A stretch of DNA of 64,000 nt from Leeuwenhoekiella parthenopeia (GCF_020782115.1 NZ_JAJGMW010000001.1:124001-188000), one strand, 5' to 3'. Counted from the stretch's first letter, positions 46,117 to 56,964 are shown. Numbers and translations are program-made. The notes: generated by a model from the letters alone, not told the origin.

Positions 46117-48541
46117 TAAAAATACAGATGAGACAAGGACTGCCTTTGCTGCTAATTTGTGTCTTATGGGCCTGTGTAACAAACACTATCTCAGCTCAAG
46201 AATATACCCTATCCTTCAAAAAACTGAATGATCTTACGAATAAACCCATTGAGAATGTTCAGATCAGTTTAAGACCTTGTTCCTGTGGAGGCGTTACCGA
46301 TGTCGATGGAGAATTTGAACTAAAACTGCAGCAAGACACCTACACCGCAGCGATCTCCTACATCGGTTTTAGAACTTTGGAAACGGAGATCTTCCTTAAT
46401 GAGAACAAAACCTTACAATTAAGACTCCGGGAAGAACAACAGCAACTTTCGGAAATTGTGCTCAACGCAAAACGCATCAGTGAACGCTTGGAAACAGCGC
46501 AGATGGGAGCCCTGAAACTGGCTCCTGCCGAACTTAAAAAAATGCCGGCTGTTTTGGGAGAGGTCGACGTTTTAAGAAGTATGACCCTACTGCCCGGTAT
46601 CAATAATGCTGGTGAAGTAAGCAATGGCCTTTCCGTTAGAGGCGGTTCTCTGGACCAAAACCTGCTCTTGTACGATTACGCCCCTGTTTTCAATCCTACC
46701 CACTTATTTGGTTTGTTTTCTGTGTTTACGCCCGAAGCTCTTGGGTCTATAGATCTTTATCGGGCCAATATTCCCGCACGTTACGGAGGAAGAACAACTT
46801 CGGTACTGGACGTGAAAGTTAGAAATCCTTATGTAAACAAGTTGAAGCTAAGCGGCGGTATCGGATTGGTTTCCAGCAGGCTTTCCCTGGAAACTCCCAT
46901 TATTAAGGACAAACTATTTCTATATGCCGGTACCAGAGCCGGATTTACCGATTTTTTATTACCCATCTTTTCTAAAAGGCTGAAGAACACCAAAGCCCGG
47001 TTTTACGACCATACCATTAAATTACTCTATCTGCCCACCGATAAAGACCAAATTTCGTTCACCAACTTTTACAGCACAGATTTTTACCAACTTGATCTGA
47101 TTGCCAAAATTGAAAATGTGAATGCCGAAAGCAATCAATACGATTTTAAAACCTTCAACAACACCCTTCAATGGACGCATTCGTTTAGGGACGATTCCAG
47201 CTTAAGAACCGTTTTTCTGCTGAGTAAGTACACTCCAAAAACCCTGTTTCCCGAAAAGGACAGAGACAACGTTATTGAATATGAATCCCAGATCAATTTT
47301 GCCAGTATCTTCTCAGAATATGGAAAAAAGTAAATGAAAACCTGAATTATTATGCCGGAATACAGGGCAATCAATACAGAATAAAGCCGGGTAAGCTAGA
47401 TCCAGGAAGCTCGGAAGGCATTCTCCCGGTTTCTCTGGATGAGGAAACAAGTTATGAAGTTTCGGCATATACAAATTTTACGTGGAAACCCTTTGAACCA
47501 TTAACATTGTCTGGGGGATTACGATTTACCAACTTTACATTTGTTGGTCCCTATACCGCTGCTACATTTAATGAGAGTACCGGAGAAATCACTAACGTTA
47601 CAGAATTTGACCAGGGAGAAAAGGTAAAAAGCTACAATGCTCTGGAACCGCGTTTAGGGCTCAATTTAAAATTAGGTCAAAACACCTCGCTTAAAGCAAG
47701 TTATGCGCGATTGAATCAATATTTACAGAACATCTATAACGCTACTACCCCGCTTCCTACCTCCAGATGGAAAACATCAAATGCCAATATAGCTCCGCAA
47801 ACAAGTGACAGCTATAGCATTGGCCTTTACCGGAATATTCTGAATAACGCGGTAGAACTTGGCATAGAAACCTACTATAGAAACAGCGAAAACAATTTAA
47901 CCTATAAGCCGGGAGCCGATTTCTTTTTGGAGGAATTTGTAGAACGCGACCTGGTTCAGGCTAAGGGTAAAGCCTATGGTGTAGAATTCAGCTTAACAAA
48001 GCCAAAAGGCAAAATCAACGGCTGGGTAAATTATACGTGGGCAAGAAGTTTTTTAAAGACAGAAAGCGAACGATTGGCAGACCGGGTTAATAACAATGAG
48101 TGGTATCCATCAGATTTTGACAGGCCTCATGTTTTTAATAGTACCATAAATTTAGAGGGAAGTAAATACAACACCCTAAGCTTTAACTTCACAGCCCAGA
48201 CCGGGCGACCCTATACTACTGCTAACGGGTATTTTGATCTTGAAGGTATTGATGTACCCATTTTTTTAGAACGTAATAATGTGCGTTTAAAAACCTACCA
48301 CCGCCTGGATCTTTCCTGGAAGGTTAACTACAGTAAAAAACTGAATCGAAGATGGGCTGGCGACTGGACTTTCACAATTTATAATGTCTATGCCAGAAAG
48401 AACCAATACAACATATTTTATACGCAACGAAGTGGAGATGCCAATGCCAATATATTTCGTGGGAGCCCTTTGGGTTCATACGAGCTCACGATTATGAACA
48501 GCCCCATATTTTCACTAACCTACAATTTTGTATTTGATTGA
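46104..48541 (+). CDS. TonB-dependent receptor split by a -1 frameshift at A-AAA-AAG
   Basis: Two frames make one 812-residue receptor. The first part (46104-47333, 409 codons) has a signal peptide (ending near NTISAQ), a carboxypeptidase-regulatory-like domain (NKPIENVQISLRP) and a complete plug (VDVLRSMTLLPGINNAGEVS; GLSVRGGSLDQNLLLYD). It ends with GGA-AAA-AAG-TAA. Slipping one base back on AAAAAAG (47324-47330) continues at GTA-AAT-GAA and stays open to 48541, giving the barrel with the C-terminal SPIFSLTYNFVFD. Either the shift is programmed, or one A is missing from the run (sequencing error or true mutation). Without the shift the protein would lack most of its barrel. The partner is DUF4249; cargo unknown. 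The internal ATG at 46128 is an alternative start. Confidence 0.85.
47324..47330 (+). promoter_or_regulatory. Slippery heptamer A-AAA-AAG (candidate -1 frameshift site)
   Basis: The heptamer is in the exact phase needed for tandem -1 slippage and is followed at once by the zero-frame TAA (47331-47333). No strong downstream pseudoknot or upstream Shine-Dalgarno-like stimulator was evident, which weakens the programmed reading. Confidence 0.45.
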
Positions 48542-48665
48542 TTCCCTATCCTTCTGTATTAAGACCATTCCAAATAAATTAATGACGACAGGCGAAGGCA
48601 AGCATTCCAATTACCTACTGTATCGAATAGAGCTTCATTTAAAACCAAAATTCTAAAAAATAAGT

Positions 48666-51371
48666 TTAATCTGAATGTTGCGTTACTTCATACGTAATCT
48701 CCTGGTAACCAATTTCACCTTCATCTGAAAGCGCCTCGACCACTACCATCATTTCCCCTTCAACATCTGCATTATAAAACGAAGTCATCAGTTCTCCCGA
48801 TTCATTGGTTTGAAGTATGGGTTTCCAGTTTATAACCGTTCTGAGATCAAGGCTTTTCCATGTATTGTTCTGCTTATTGTCATACTTTGGGACATAGAAT
48901 TCGCGAGGAGAGGCAAAGACATCGACAATGTTTGGTGTTAATCCATCCGGTTTACGCGCCCCGTGAATTCCAATTTGAGCTTTTGTATAAAGGGCAATGA
49001 CATGGCCCCATATTGGTGGCGCCATTCTGCATTCAAGTATTTCGGGGTGTACGGAGCAATATAAATCCTGAAAATCACGGGCGAAATAAATGATTTCCAT
49101 ACTGGTGATTTCTTCAGGAGGAATATTTGGAATAAGCGAAAAATCTACATATTGAACGGGGATGCCGTCTACAACGAAGAGTGTGGAGTCATTATTAATA
49201 TTTGCCTGTAAATACCCTTCATTGCCTGGCCGAATATTCACAATACCCGGATATTCGTGCATTAATATGCTGAACAAACCGTAGGACCAGGTTTGCTTTT
49301 TAGAAAGAATCTCTTTGCCATCAATTACCACTTCGGGCTTCCCAAATCGTTCCATCACTTTTTTTCGGTTGGGGGTCATTTTATAAGCCGATAAATTGAC
49401 CTCATCTAAAAGCACGCTACCATTTTGCATTTCAAATTCCTGTTCCATTTTCCGTTGCTTTTTACTTTCCTCTACGAAGACAGTTACGATACTGTCCAGT
49501 TCATAAACAGAATTATCGTGCTCGAAAGTTACTGGAGGTGATTCTCTTTTAAAAAATGAAACCGGATTATTTTTTTTGGCGCCTGATTTTCCGGTAGTTT
49601 GAACGATTACTTCCATTTTACCCCCATATTCATCTTTTAACCTGAAATCAAAATTACCCAGACTATCACTTACCTGGGTGTAGATGGATTTCGTTTTACC
49701 GGAAGTAATCATCGTAAGCTCTATATTCTCCTTCCCTTTCTTATTGGAAAAAAGGGTATTCACTTTACCGGATACTGACAATGCCGTTTCCGGCTTATTA
49801 ATGAAAGATTCGTAAACTTGAGCATACGTATAATTACTCCATCCCTGTGTCAGTATCAAGGCTTCTAAATCGAAATACTTACTACTGTCTGATTTAAAGT
49901 AATAACCGGGATTTTCCACGGTTCCTTTTAGTTCAGAATCTACTAAGAAATAGGATAAGATGTTTTGACGTAAGGTTTGTGCGCTTCCTAATTTCTTTTT
50001 GTCTATTACAAGAAGTGACAGGTTTGTCTTCAGTGCTTTTTCGTCCTTTTTGGTTTTGATGGTAAGCGATGTCAGTTCCCGTTTGTTGTACACCTGTTTA
50101 TCTGCGGAAAGATCAATTTGCAGTCTGTTGTTTCGTTTTTCGTTAAAATACAAACGTTCGGCAATGGGTTTCTTCTGCTTATCCAAAAGCTTAATGACAA
50201 TGATCCCTTCCGGAAGAGGGTTGACAGCCATCAACATTTGATGAGCTCCCTGCTCTAAATTGGCCTCCTGTTTATACAAATTGACACCACGCATAGAAAC
50301 CTGAAGAAAGATCTTTTCATTTTTCAGGAAATTAGATGCTGTTTTTATCAATACATTTTCACCTTGTTTAATTACCGATAAGGATGTGCCCTTAGAAGCC
50401 ACTTTAGGTAATGGATGTAGTACTGCCTCTCCTTTTAGCGCAGAAGTGTTTAACCGCGCAAAATAATTTTTAGTGCTGTCTGCTTCGTTAATGAAGAAGT
50501 AGCCCATACCAAGACTATTGCTCTTGAAAGGAGTTATAAAGTTTTGTTTTTCATCTAAAATAACTCCCTCAACAGGTTTTCCATTTCCGTTAGCATCTAA
50601 CGCTTTAAATCCTACTTTACCTGATAAGCCGTGTATTAATTTTCCGCTTTCAGGGAAAAATTGAAGATCAATGTATTCCTTATTCAGAATGACTGTTTTT
50701 TCACGTATTTTATTATTGTCGGTTTGAATTTTGAAGGTTGCAAATTGAGTTTTTTCATCCACGCTGTAATCGAGACTGTAGTTTTCGTTTTTTCCTTTAC
50801 CTAGAGCCAGCGTATCTTTTTTGTCATCAAGAGTTATGAATACGGTTAGTTTATTCCGGTGGGATGAATCAATAGCTTTTGGGTTAAAATGAACTTGCAA
50901 ATGCCTGTTGTTCTCTTCATCCTCTATTAAGCTTATGTTTTCAATGGGATCTACACCTTTATCATCTGCACCAAAAATGTAAATATATTCTTCAAAGAAG
51001 AAATCGTTTTCAAAATTCTCATTCCACCGGGTGTAAGCTCTCACCAGGTATTTGCCCTCGCTTGCATTTTTATTTAAAACAAAATACCCCTCGCCAATTC
51101 CATTTTCCAGTTTGATCAATTGTTTTTTATAAAGGGTTTCATCTTCCTGGATGAGTTCTACGTGCAACACCCCACTTAAAGTAGAAGGCGTATGCTGTGA
51201 AGCATTTAAAAGAATACTTTTAAACCAAATGGTATCTGTAGTAGTGTATAAATTCCGGTCTAACTGAAGGTATATTTTTTCTGCGGATACAGCTTGTGAA
51301 CTTATTAACTTAGGCTCTTGTGACCAAACAGCCGTCGTCATTAAAACCAGGAGGACAATTATATTTTTCAT
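48666..51371 (-). CDS. Secreted protein with macroglobulin-like and TonB-plug-like domains, no barrel
   Basis: A 901-residue secreted protein (signal peptide MKNIIVLLVLMTTAVWSQ). The N-terminal part (about 25-140) resembles an MG2 macroglobulin domain (EKIYLQLDRNLYTTTDTIWFKS). More beta-sandwich repeats follow. A plug-like domain lies at about residues 690-790 (YGLFSILMHEYPGIVNIRPG; LFVVDGIPV; ITSMEIIYFARD). The C-terminal Ig-like segment ends in VEGEMMVVVEALSDEG. Such proteins are common in Bacteroidota and usually annotated as TonB receptor plug domain proteins, but there is no barrel, so it cannot be a transporter alone. It is convergent with the split receptor; the neighbours give no clear substrate. 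Confidence 0.82.
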   Translation of the reverse strand: MKNIIVLLVLMTTAVWSQEPKLISSQAVSAEKIYLQLDRNLYTTTDTIWFKSILLNASQHTPSTLSGVLHVELIQEDETLYKKQLIKLENGIGEGYFVLNKNASEGKYLVRAYTRWNENFENDFFFEEYIYIFGADDKGVDPIENISLIEDEENNRHLQVHFNPKAIDSSHRNKLTVFITLDDKKDTLALGKGKNENYSLDYSVDEKTQFATFKIQTDNNKIREKTVILNKEYIDLQFFPESGKLIHGLSGKVGFKALDANGNGKPVEGVILDEKQNFITPFKSNSLGMGYFFINEADSTKNYFARLNTSALKGEAVLHPLPKVASKGTSLSVIKQGENVLIKTASNFLKNEKIFLQVSMRGVNLYKQEANLEQGAHQMLMAVNPLPEGIIVIKLLDKQKKPIAERLYFNEKRNNRLQIDLSADKQVYNKRELTSLTIKTKKDEKALKTNLSLLVIDKKKLGSAQTLRQNILSYFLVDSELKGTVENPGYYFKSDSSKYFDLEALILTQGWSNYTYAQVYESFINKPETALSVSGKVNTLFSNKKGKENIELTMITSGKTKSIYTQVSDSLGNFDFRLKDEYGGKMEVIVQTTGKSGAKKNNPVSFFKRESPPVTFEHDNSVYELDSIVTVFVEESKKQRKMEQEFEMQNGSVLLDEVNLSAYKMTPNRKKVMERFGKPEVVIDGKEILSKKQTWSYGLFSILMHEYPGIVNIRPGNEGYLQANINNDSTLFVVDGIPVQYVDFSLIPNIPPEEITSMEIIYFARDFQDLYCSVHPEILECRMAPPIWGHVIALYTKAQIGIHGARKPDGLTPNIVDVFASPREFYVPKYDNKQNNTWKSLDLRTVINWKPILQTNESGELMTSFYNADVEGEMMVVVEALSDEGEIGYQEITYEVTQHSD

Positions 51372-51815
51372 ACACTGCAGAAGTACAAGACGGAAAGGCT
51401 GGTTAAATCAGGAATTTCATTCGCTTTTAAAGGAACAGGGCTTTTAAAAACGAAAGACAAACCAATCAAAATGCTCTTGTAAGATAGTGAATCGTGGATT
51501 AAAATCTATCAACTCGCTCACTAAACTGCTCAATATCAAAACCTATCAATAAATAGGGTATAAATAAAAAGGTTCGGTTACTTCAAGTTTATGATCTTCT
51601 CGATTGAAATTTCACGTTAAAGCCATCCTAAGCTTGAGGCTATTTTAGGTTGAAGAGATGCGAATTTATGAGAGGTTCAGAAACAACTTATAAAATAAAT
51701 TTAAGAAATAGCTTAAACCCCTAAATCTGAACAGCTATCTCCTGAAACTTCGAAAAAAAAAAGGCTTTCAATTTGATTGACAAAAAGATCCCGGTTCTGT
51801 GAAAAGCAAATTTGA
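51372..51815. other. Non-coding gap between sulfatase operon end and plug-like gene
   Basis: An AT-rich stretch. It must hold the promoter of the plug-like gene, but no convincing TAnnTTTG was found. A weak TCAAT-CAA-ATTGA hairpin (minus strand, near 51766-51778) followed by a ten-base T run (complement of the A run near 51753-51762) could end the sulfatase operon. No gene or repeat was recognised. Confidence 0.4.
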
Positions 51816-53903
51816 TTATTCTATCCAAAATTCATTATTCACGTTACATTCACTTCGCATTTCAATTGTCCAAGAGAGATCAAATGGTGCTACTTTATCA
51901 TCTGTATTCCTGAAGTAAATTTTCACTTTATGTAATCCTTTTTGAAGGTTGACTCTGCGTTTTAAAGTACTATTTGGTTTATCAAAATCAGCGTCAAAAA
52001 GCAAGGCCCTATGTAGTTTTACCAAGCATTGCTCCTTCGTATTTAAGCTAAACGTATAACTGCCGTCTTTCGGTATTTCAATAAATGCTTCCAGCAAATA
52101 ATAATTACTTTTTAGGTGCTGTAAATCTTCAACTTCGGCATATTTTTTTTCGGTTATAGGTTTTAGAAGATCCAATTTAGGAAGATACGGATACTGAACA
52201 TCAAACTCTTTAAGAATAAAACCCTTTGAAACTTTAAGCCCTTTTAAGGAAGGAATACCTGCATCATCATAAGGCCTGGGGGCTGACGTGTCTTTTATTC
52301 GCAACTGCAATACTTCTTCTTTCATCAGTTGTTGCAGGGAAGCCAGAGTATCTAAGCCTGACAGATCATGTTTTTGCTGCTTATCTTTGGTCACGTCATA
52401 AATTTCAAAATCAGCATCGGCAGCTTTCACATCATAACGTAGGCCTATGTAATTCCCCTTTCGCAACATTTGCATTTGGCCACGCTGCCTGTTTTGATTC
52501 TTTTGTGCAAATTCCCTGTATCCCGGGGTCTTACCATCCTGAAAGTATTCAACATAAACCAGGCTCTCGGGCTGATCTCCCTTGCCGGTTAACGCCGGAA
52601 GCAGTGAAGTTCCATCTGTATTTGCAGGTGGTGTCAATCCTGCCGCTTCCGTAAATGTAGGTAACCAGTCGTAAAAGATACTGGGTGATTCTACTACTTT
52701 ATTTTCAGCAATCTGGGCCGGCCATCTCACAATTAAGGGTGTTCTCAGACCTCCTTCAAGCACATCTCTTTTGATTCCATCAAAAGGGCCAAAACTCTTG
52801 AAGAAGTCCGGAGTATTTTCTACATAACCCTCGGGTAAATAGGATTCTCTGGACGGACCATTATCGGATGCAAAAACAACCAGGGTGTTTTCATCGATAT
52901 CCAAATCTTTCAATAATTTAAAAATATCACCTAGTGCATCATCTATTCTGCGAACACTGGTAGCATAGCGTTTATAGGTCTCAGGCCAGGCTACTTCGGG
53001 CGTGTCTCGATTGTTATCGTGATCGTAAGTAGCCTTCGCATAATCAGGATGTACATACGAGTCTGGTGTGCCACTCGCCGTGTTGATCATTTTTCCTGCT
53101 TTACCCAGCCATTGTAAACCGCCATCAAGTCCACCCCCTTCTGGATATTCCTGAGTGGGTAATTCAAGTACCGCGTGCGGTGTATCATAAGATAAAAACA
53201 TAAAAAAAGGTTTGTTATCCTCCTTCACCTGTTCTGTAATCCATTTTTTAGCTCTGGCCGTCCATAAATCAGCCGTGTAGGATTTGTCAAGACCGGTATT
53301 GATCGCTGTAGTATTTTCATAAACGGTTTTGGGGCTTCTGTAAATACCTTCGTTGGGATAGTGCTCGTGACCATCGGCGTGACGCATATACCCATAAAAA
53401 TAATCAAAGCCTCTATTTATGGGCTGTGCAGGCCAGGAATCTCCATTTTCAGACCATTTAGCGCTGCCTTGCAACCCGTATTTCCCAATTAATGCGGTAG
53501 CATATCCCGCCTGCCGTAAGACGCTTCCCAAAGTATGATTATTAGCCAGTGCCTTATCAAACTGATTATCCCTGACGTTAGCATGCCCCTGACTTAAACC
53601 ACTTAAAAGAGAAGCACGGGAAGGCGCACAAACCGGTGCAGGCACGTAATGATTGGTAAGCATCGCACCCTCGGAAGCCATTTGATCTAAATGAGGTGTT
53701 GCCATCCAGGGTTCTGAATCATCTCCCCTGCTCTTACGTTCATTTTGAAAAAATACGCCTACATCCCCATAGCCTAGATCATCAACAAGGATCAATAAGA
53801 TATTTGGTTTTTCGGCCTTTTGCACCAGCTTTTGCTGGCCACAAATTGTTTGGCTAAAAAGAATAACCAAAACCAAAAAATACAGATTGGGAAGGTATTT
53901 CAT
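51816..53903 (-). CDS. S1 sulfatase with C-terminal PA14-like domain
   Basis: A 695-residue secreted S1 sulfatase. Residues 33-500 hold the alkaline-phosphatase-like fold: NILLILVDDLGYGD (metal aspartates), CAPSR with Cys92 as the residue converted to formylglycine, GKYGLQG and FASDNGPS. From about residue 600 a PA14-like beta domain follows (YYLLEAFIEIPKDGSYTFSL; LHKVKIYFRNTDDK), which may bind glycan. Activity needs a formylglycine-generating enzyme, not in the window. It is last of three sulfatases in the operon, 17 bases from its neighbour. Substrate position is unknown. Confidence 0.93.
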   Translation of the reverse strand: MKYLPNLYFLVLVILFSQTICGQQKLVQKAEKPNILLILVDDLGYGDVGVFFQNERKSRGDDSEPWMATPHLDQMASEGAMLTNHYVPAPVCAPSRASLLSGLSQGHANVRDNQFDKALANNHTLGSVLRQAGYATALIGKYGLQGSAKWSENGDSWPAQPINRGFDYFYGYMRHADGHEHYPNEGIYRSPKTVYENTTAINTGLDKSYTADLWTARAKKWITEQVKEDNKPFFMFLSYDTPHAVLELPTQEYPEGGGLDGGLQWLGKAGKMINTASGTPDSYVHPDYAKATYDHDNNRDTPEVAWPETYKRYATSVRRIDDALGDIFKLLKDLDIDENTLVVFASDNGPSRESYLPEGYVENTPDFFKSFGPFDGIKRDVLEGGLRTPLIVRWPAQIAENKVVESPSIFYDWLPTFTEAAGLTPPANTDGTSLLPALTGKGDQPESLVYVEYFQDGKTPGYREFAQKNQNRQRGQMQMLRKGNYIGLRYDVKAADADFEIYDVTKDKQQKHDLSGLDTLASLQQLMKEEVLQLRIKDTSAPRPYDDAGIPSLKGLKVSKGFILKEFDVQYPYLPKLDLLKPITEKKYAEVEDLQHLKSNYYLLEAFIEIPKDGSYTFSLNTKEQCLVKLHRALLFDADFDKPNSTLKRRVNLQKGLHKVKIYFRNTDDKVAPFDLSWTIEMRSECNVNNEFWIE

Positions 53904-53920
53904 CTGTAAGTTTCAACTAA

Positions 53921-55489
53921 TTATTTTAACTCCAGTTCTTGTACTTCAGTCGTCGTTTTACCGCGTATGCTCTCATAAATCGCTTTCAACTCCTCCAGCT
54001 TTTCCGGATTGCTTTCAGCTAAATTCCTTTGCTGTCCTAAATCTTCAGACAGATTATACAATTGATACTGTCTAGCATTACCCAACTCAATATTGACTTG
54101 CTCAGCAACCGCAACTCCATTGTAGGGAGGAATAAATATCCAATCACCTGATCTTAACGCGGTGCGGCCTGTTGCCTCCAGAATAAGATTGTCTCTGCCT
54201 TCCTGACTTTTGCCTAAAAAAGTCTTTAATAAATCCTGACTATCCTCTCCGGTAATCGTACTGCCCACCAGATCTGCAAGCGAACTCAACAAATCTATCT
54301 GTGAAACCACGGCATCACTGGTTTGAGGCTTGATTGTGCCCTGCCAGTAGGTGGCGAAAGGCACTCGTGTACCGGCTTCAAACAGGCTGTATTTACCGCC
54401 ACGTAAAACACCTGCAGGTTTATGGTCGCCTAGCTTTTCTACCGCATCATCGTAATACCCGTCATTTAAAACGGGCCCGTTATCGCTGCTTAAAATAATG
54501 AGTGTATTCTCTAAAAGGCCTTCTTCTTCTAAAGTTTTGAGAAATTCGCCCACACACCAGTCGGCTTCCAAAATTACATCTCCACGGGGTCCCATACCTG
54601 ACTTGCCTGCAAATTCAGGAGCCGGAGTCCTGGGTACGTGAGGTTGCTGTAGCGCGTAGTATAAGAAGAAGGGCTTGTCTTTTTTAGATTTCACATAGTC
54701 CTGAGCTTTCGACAAGAAATTTTCGGCCATTTGCTCATCTACCCATTTTGCCTGCTCTCCGCCTTTCATAAAACCTATACGCGGAATGCCGTTTACGATT
54801 GAGCTGTTATGCCCATGATGCCATTTCATCTTCAACAGCTCCGGATTGTCCAGCCCGGTGGGTTCTCCCTCAAAGTTTTTTTCATAATCAAGCTGAATAG
54901 GATCATTTGGGTCAAGGTTTTCTACTCTTCCATTTTTGATATAAACCGTGGGAACCCGATCCTGAGTTGCAGCCATAATATAGCTATACTCAAAACCTAC
55001 TTCATTAGGCCCCGGGGTAATTTCTGCATTCCAATCAACAGTACCGTTGCCCAATCCCAAATGCCATTTTCCTACAATGCCGGTTTGATAGCCCTGCTCC
55101 TTCAACATTTTGGGCAGGGTCATTTGAGCGGTATCAATAAGTAAAGGAGCAGTTCCCGGAAGAATTTTAGCATTCTCATTCCGCCAGGGATACATTCCTG
55201 TCAACAGAGCAAAGCGACTTGGGGAGCAGGTTGCCGAAGAAGCATAGCCATTAGTAAACTTAACCCCACCATTCACCAATCTATCCATATTAGGCGTCTC
55301 CAAAGCTGTAGCGCCATAAGAACTAAGATCGCCATAGCCTAAGTCATCAGCATAAATGATTACAATATTGGGTTTGACAACCGTTTCCGGCGTGACTTCC
55401 TGCTTTTTATTTTCGTTTTTACAACCGAAGAAAGTAAGCGTTACGAAAAAGGCTGACAGATAAAACAGAGGGTATTTTGGTATGCTCAT
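53921..55489 (-). CDS. S1 sulfatase lipoprotein
   Basis: A 522-residue S1 sulfatase started at ATG 55489 (the frame reaches a TTG two codons earlier). A lipobox (LTFFGC, Cys23) predicts membrane anchoring, so it could act at the cell surface. Motifs: NIVIIYADDLGYGD, CSPSR with Cys88 for formylglycine, GIVGKWHLG, and ILSSDNGP. The insertion with KMKWHHGHNSS is characteristic of arylsulfatase-type subfamilies. It is the middle gene of three sulfatases, with gaps of 17 and 19 bases to its neighbours. Confidence 0.94.
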   Translation of the reverse strand: MSIPKYPLFYLSAFFVTLTFFGCKNENKKQEVTPETVVKPNIVIIYADDLGYGDLSSYGATALETPNMDRLVNGGVKFTNGYASSATCSPSRFALLTGMYPWRNENAKILPGTAPLLIDTAQMTLPKMLKEQGYQTGIVGKWHLGLGNGTVDWNAEITPGPNEVGFEYSYIMAATQDRVPTVYIKNGRVENLDPNDPIQLDYEKNFEGEPTGLDNPELLKMKWHHGHNSSIVNGIPRIGFMKGGEQAKWVDEQMAENFLSKAQDYVKSKKDKPFFLYYALQQPHVPRTPAPEFAGKSGMGPRGDVILEADWCVGEFLKTLEEEGLLENTLIILSSDNGPVLNDGYYDDAVEKLGDHKPAGVLRGGKYSLFEAGTRVPFATYWQGTIKPQTSDAVVSQIDLLSSLADLVGSTITGEDSQDLLKTFLGKSQEGRDNLILEATGRTALRSGDWIFIPPYNGVAVAEQVNIELGNARQYQLYNLSEDLGQQRNLAESNPEKLEELKAIYESIRGKTTTEVQELELK

Positions 55490-55508
55490 AGTCAATAAAT
55501 ATAACTTA

Positions 55509-56939
55509 TTAATTCGTTGTGAACCGGTTAGGATTTTGCCTGCTATACAGCTTATCCTGCAAAAGGCCCAAAAAAACAGGATCTTTCATCTCCATATTCC
55601 AGATGCTGTACTGTTCTTTAAGGGAGCGGGAATCTTGGGTACGCTCCTCTAAAATCGAATTAGTTTCTCCCAAATCGTGTTGAAGATCGAAGAGATAGGA
55701 TTGGTTTTTCTGAATCTCAAACTTCAAACCGTTAGCAGCCCGAACCGCATACTCTTCCTGATCAAATTTTCTCCAAAATAAGTACGGGTGCGGATCTCCG
55801 GAATTCGCTTCGGTCAAGTAAGGTATTAAATCTACTCCGTCGAGCGTATTTTTGGTTTGAATACGTTCTGAGGTTTGATTTATGGCTGTCGCGAAAATAT
55901 CTAAGGCACTTATAGCCTTTTCGTAGAATTTTCCACCTTCAAGGCGAGCCGGCCAACGCAAGGCAAAGGGTACGTGAATTCCACCTTCAAACAAATCGCC
56001 CTTTTCCCCTCTCAATAGGCCGTTATCTGAAGCATTAGCATGCTCCGGACCTCCATTATCTGAAAGGAAAAAAACGAGGGTATTGTCTGCAAGTTTTAGC
56101 GAATCTAAAGTCTCTAAAACACGGCCCACACCATCATCCATTGCGCTTACCATGGCCGCATAAATTTTGCGTTTGGGATCTTTGATGTGATCAAAACGTT
56201 CCAGATACTCCGGAGTAGCCTGCAAGGGAGCGTGCGGTGCATTGTATGCGAGATACATAAAGAAGTGAGCGTCTTTATACTGCCGAATATAGTTAACCGC
56301 TTCGCGCGAAAGGGCATCAGTAAGGTATTCGGTTTCTTCTACGCGGGTTTCATTGCGCAACAGTTTGGTATTGTATCCATCATACTGCGTGCGGGCCTCG
56401 GTAAGATCATTAAGCGTCCACAATTCCGGAAGGTATTGATGTCCTCCGCTTAAAAACCCAAAAAAATCAGTAAAGCCTCTTTTGCGGGGTACCAGTGATG
56501 CGTGTGCACCCATATGCCATTTTCCAAGCGCGACCGATTTGTAACCGGCTCTACCCAGGGCATCGGCCAGAGTTTCTTCGCTTAAAGGCAAACCCATATT
56601 GGGGTCATTAGGGGCTAATAATGGGTTTCTACTAAAGCCAAAGCGATCCTGATACCTGCCGGTTAAAATTCCGGCGCGACTGGGTCCACAAACCGCATAG
56701 CTTACATAGGCATTGGTAAATTTTACACCTTCTCTGGCAATACGATCAATGTTTGGTGTGGGGATATCTGTATTGCCATTAAAACCCACATCTGCATAAC
56801 CCAGGTCATCGGCGAGAATAACGATTACATTAGGCTGCGTTTTTAAGGTTTGAGATTCAGCATCCTGAGCAATGAGTTTAGGTGTGAAAAGCAACAGACC
56901 TAAAATAATTGAATTAAAAAAAACGAATGATTTTAACAT
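55509..56939 (-). CDS. S1 sulfatase
   Basis: A 476-residue secreted S1 sulfatase (signal peptide to about residue 25, PKLIAQ). Motifs: NVIVILADDLGYADVG, CGPSR with Cys84 for formylglycine, ALGKWHMGAH and FLSDNGGPEH. The CGPSR form and the GFTDFFGFLSGGHQYLP block differ from the other two sulfatases, so the three are not simple duplicates and likely remove sulfate from different positions. It lies downstream of the GH128-like gene across a terminator hairpin. Confidence 0.94.
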   Translation of the reverse strand: MLKSFVFFNSIILGLLLFTPKLIAQDAESQTLKTQPNVIVILADDLGYADVGFNGNTDIPTPNIDRIAREGVKFTNAYVSYAVCGPSRAGILTGRYQDRFGFSRNPLLAPNDPNMGLPLSEETLADALGRAGYKSVALGKWHMGAHASLVPRKRGFTDFFGFLSGGHQYLPELWTLNDLTEARTQYDGYNTKLLRNETRVEETEYLTDALSREAVNYIRQYKDAHFFMYLAYNAPHAPLQATPEYLERFDHIKDPKRKIYAAMVSAMDDGVGRVLETLDSLKLADNTLVFFLSDNGGPEHANASDNGLLRGEKGDLFEGGIHVPFALRWPARLEGGKFYEKAISALDIFATAINQTSERIQTKNTLDGVDLIPYLTEANSGDPHPYLFWRKFDQEEYAVRAANGLKFEIQKNQSYLFDLQHDLGETNSILEERTQDSRSLKEQYSIWNMEMKDPVFLGLLQDKLYSRQNPNRFTTN

Positions 56940-56964
56940 AAATTAAAAAGCATTTAAGACCGAT

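Noticed and set aside
45739-46182. A 147-codon minus-strand open frame
   Set aside because: Antisense to the DUF4249 gene and the receptor start; no recognisable features.
47507-48541. Second half of the TonB receptor as an independent gene starting at TTG 47507
   Set aside because: The frame is open and family-like upstream to 47330, and the product would be part of a barrel without signal peptide.
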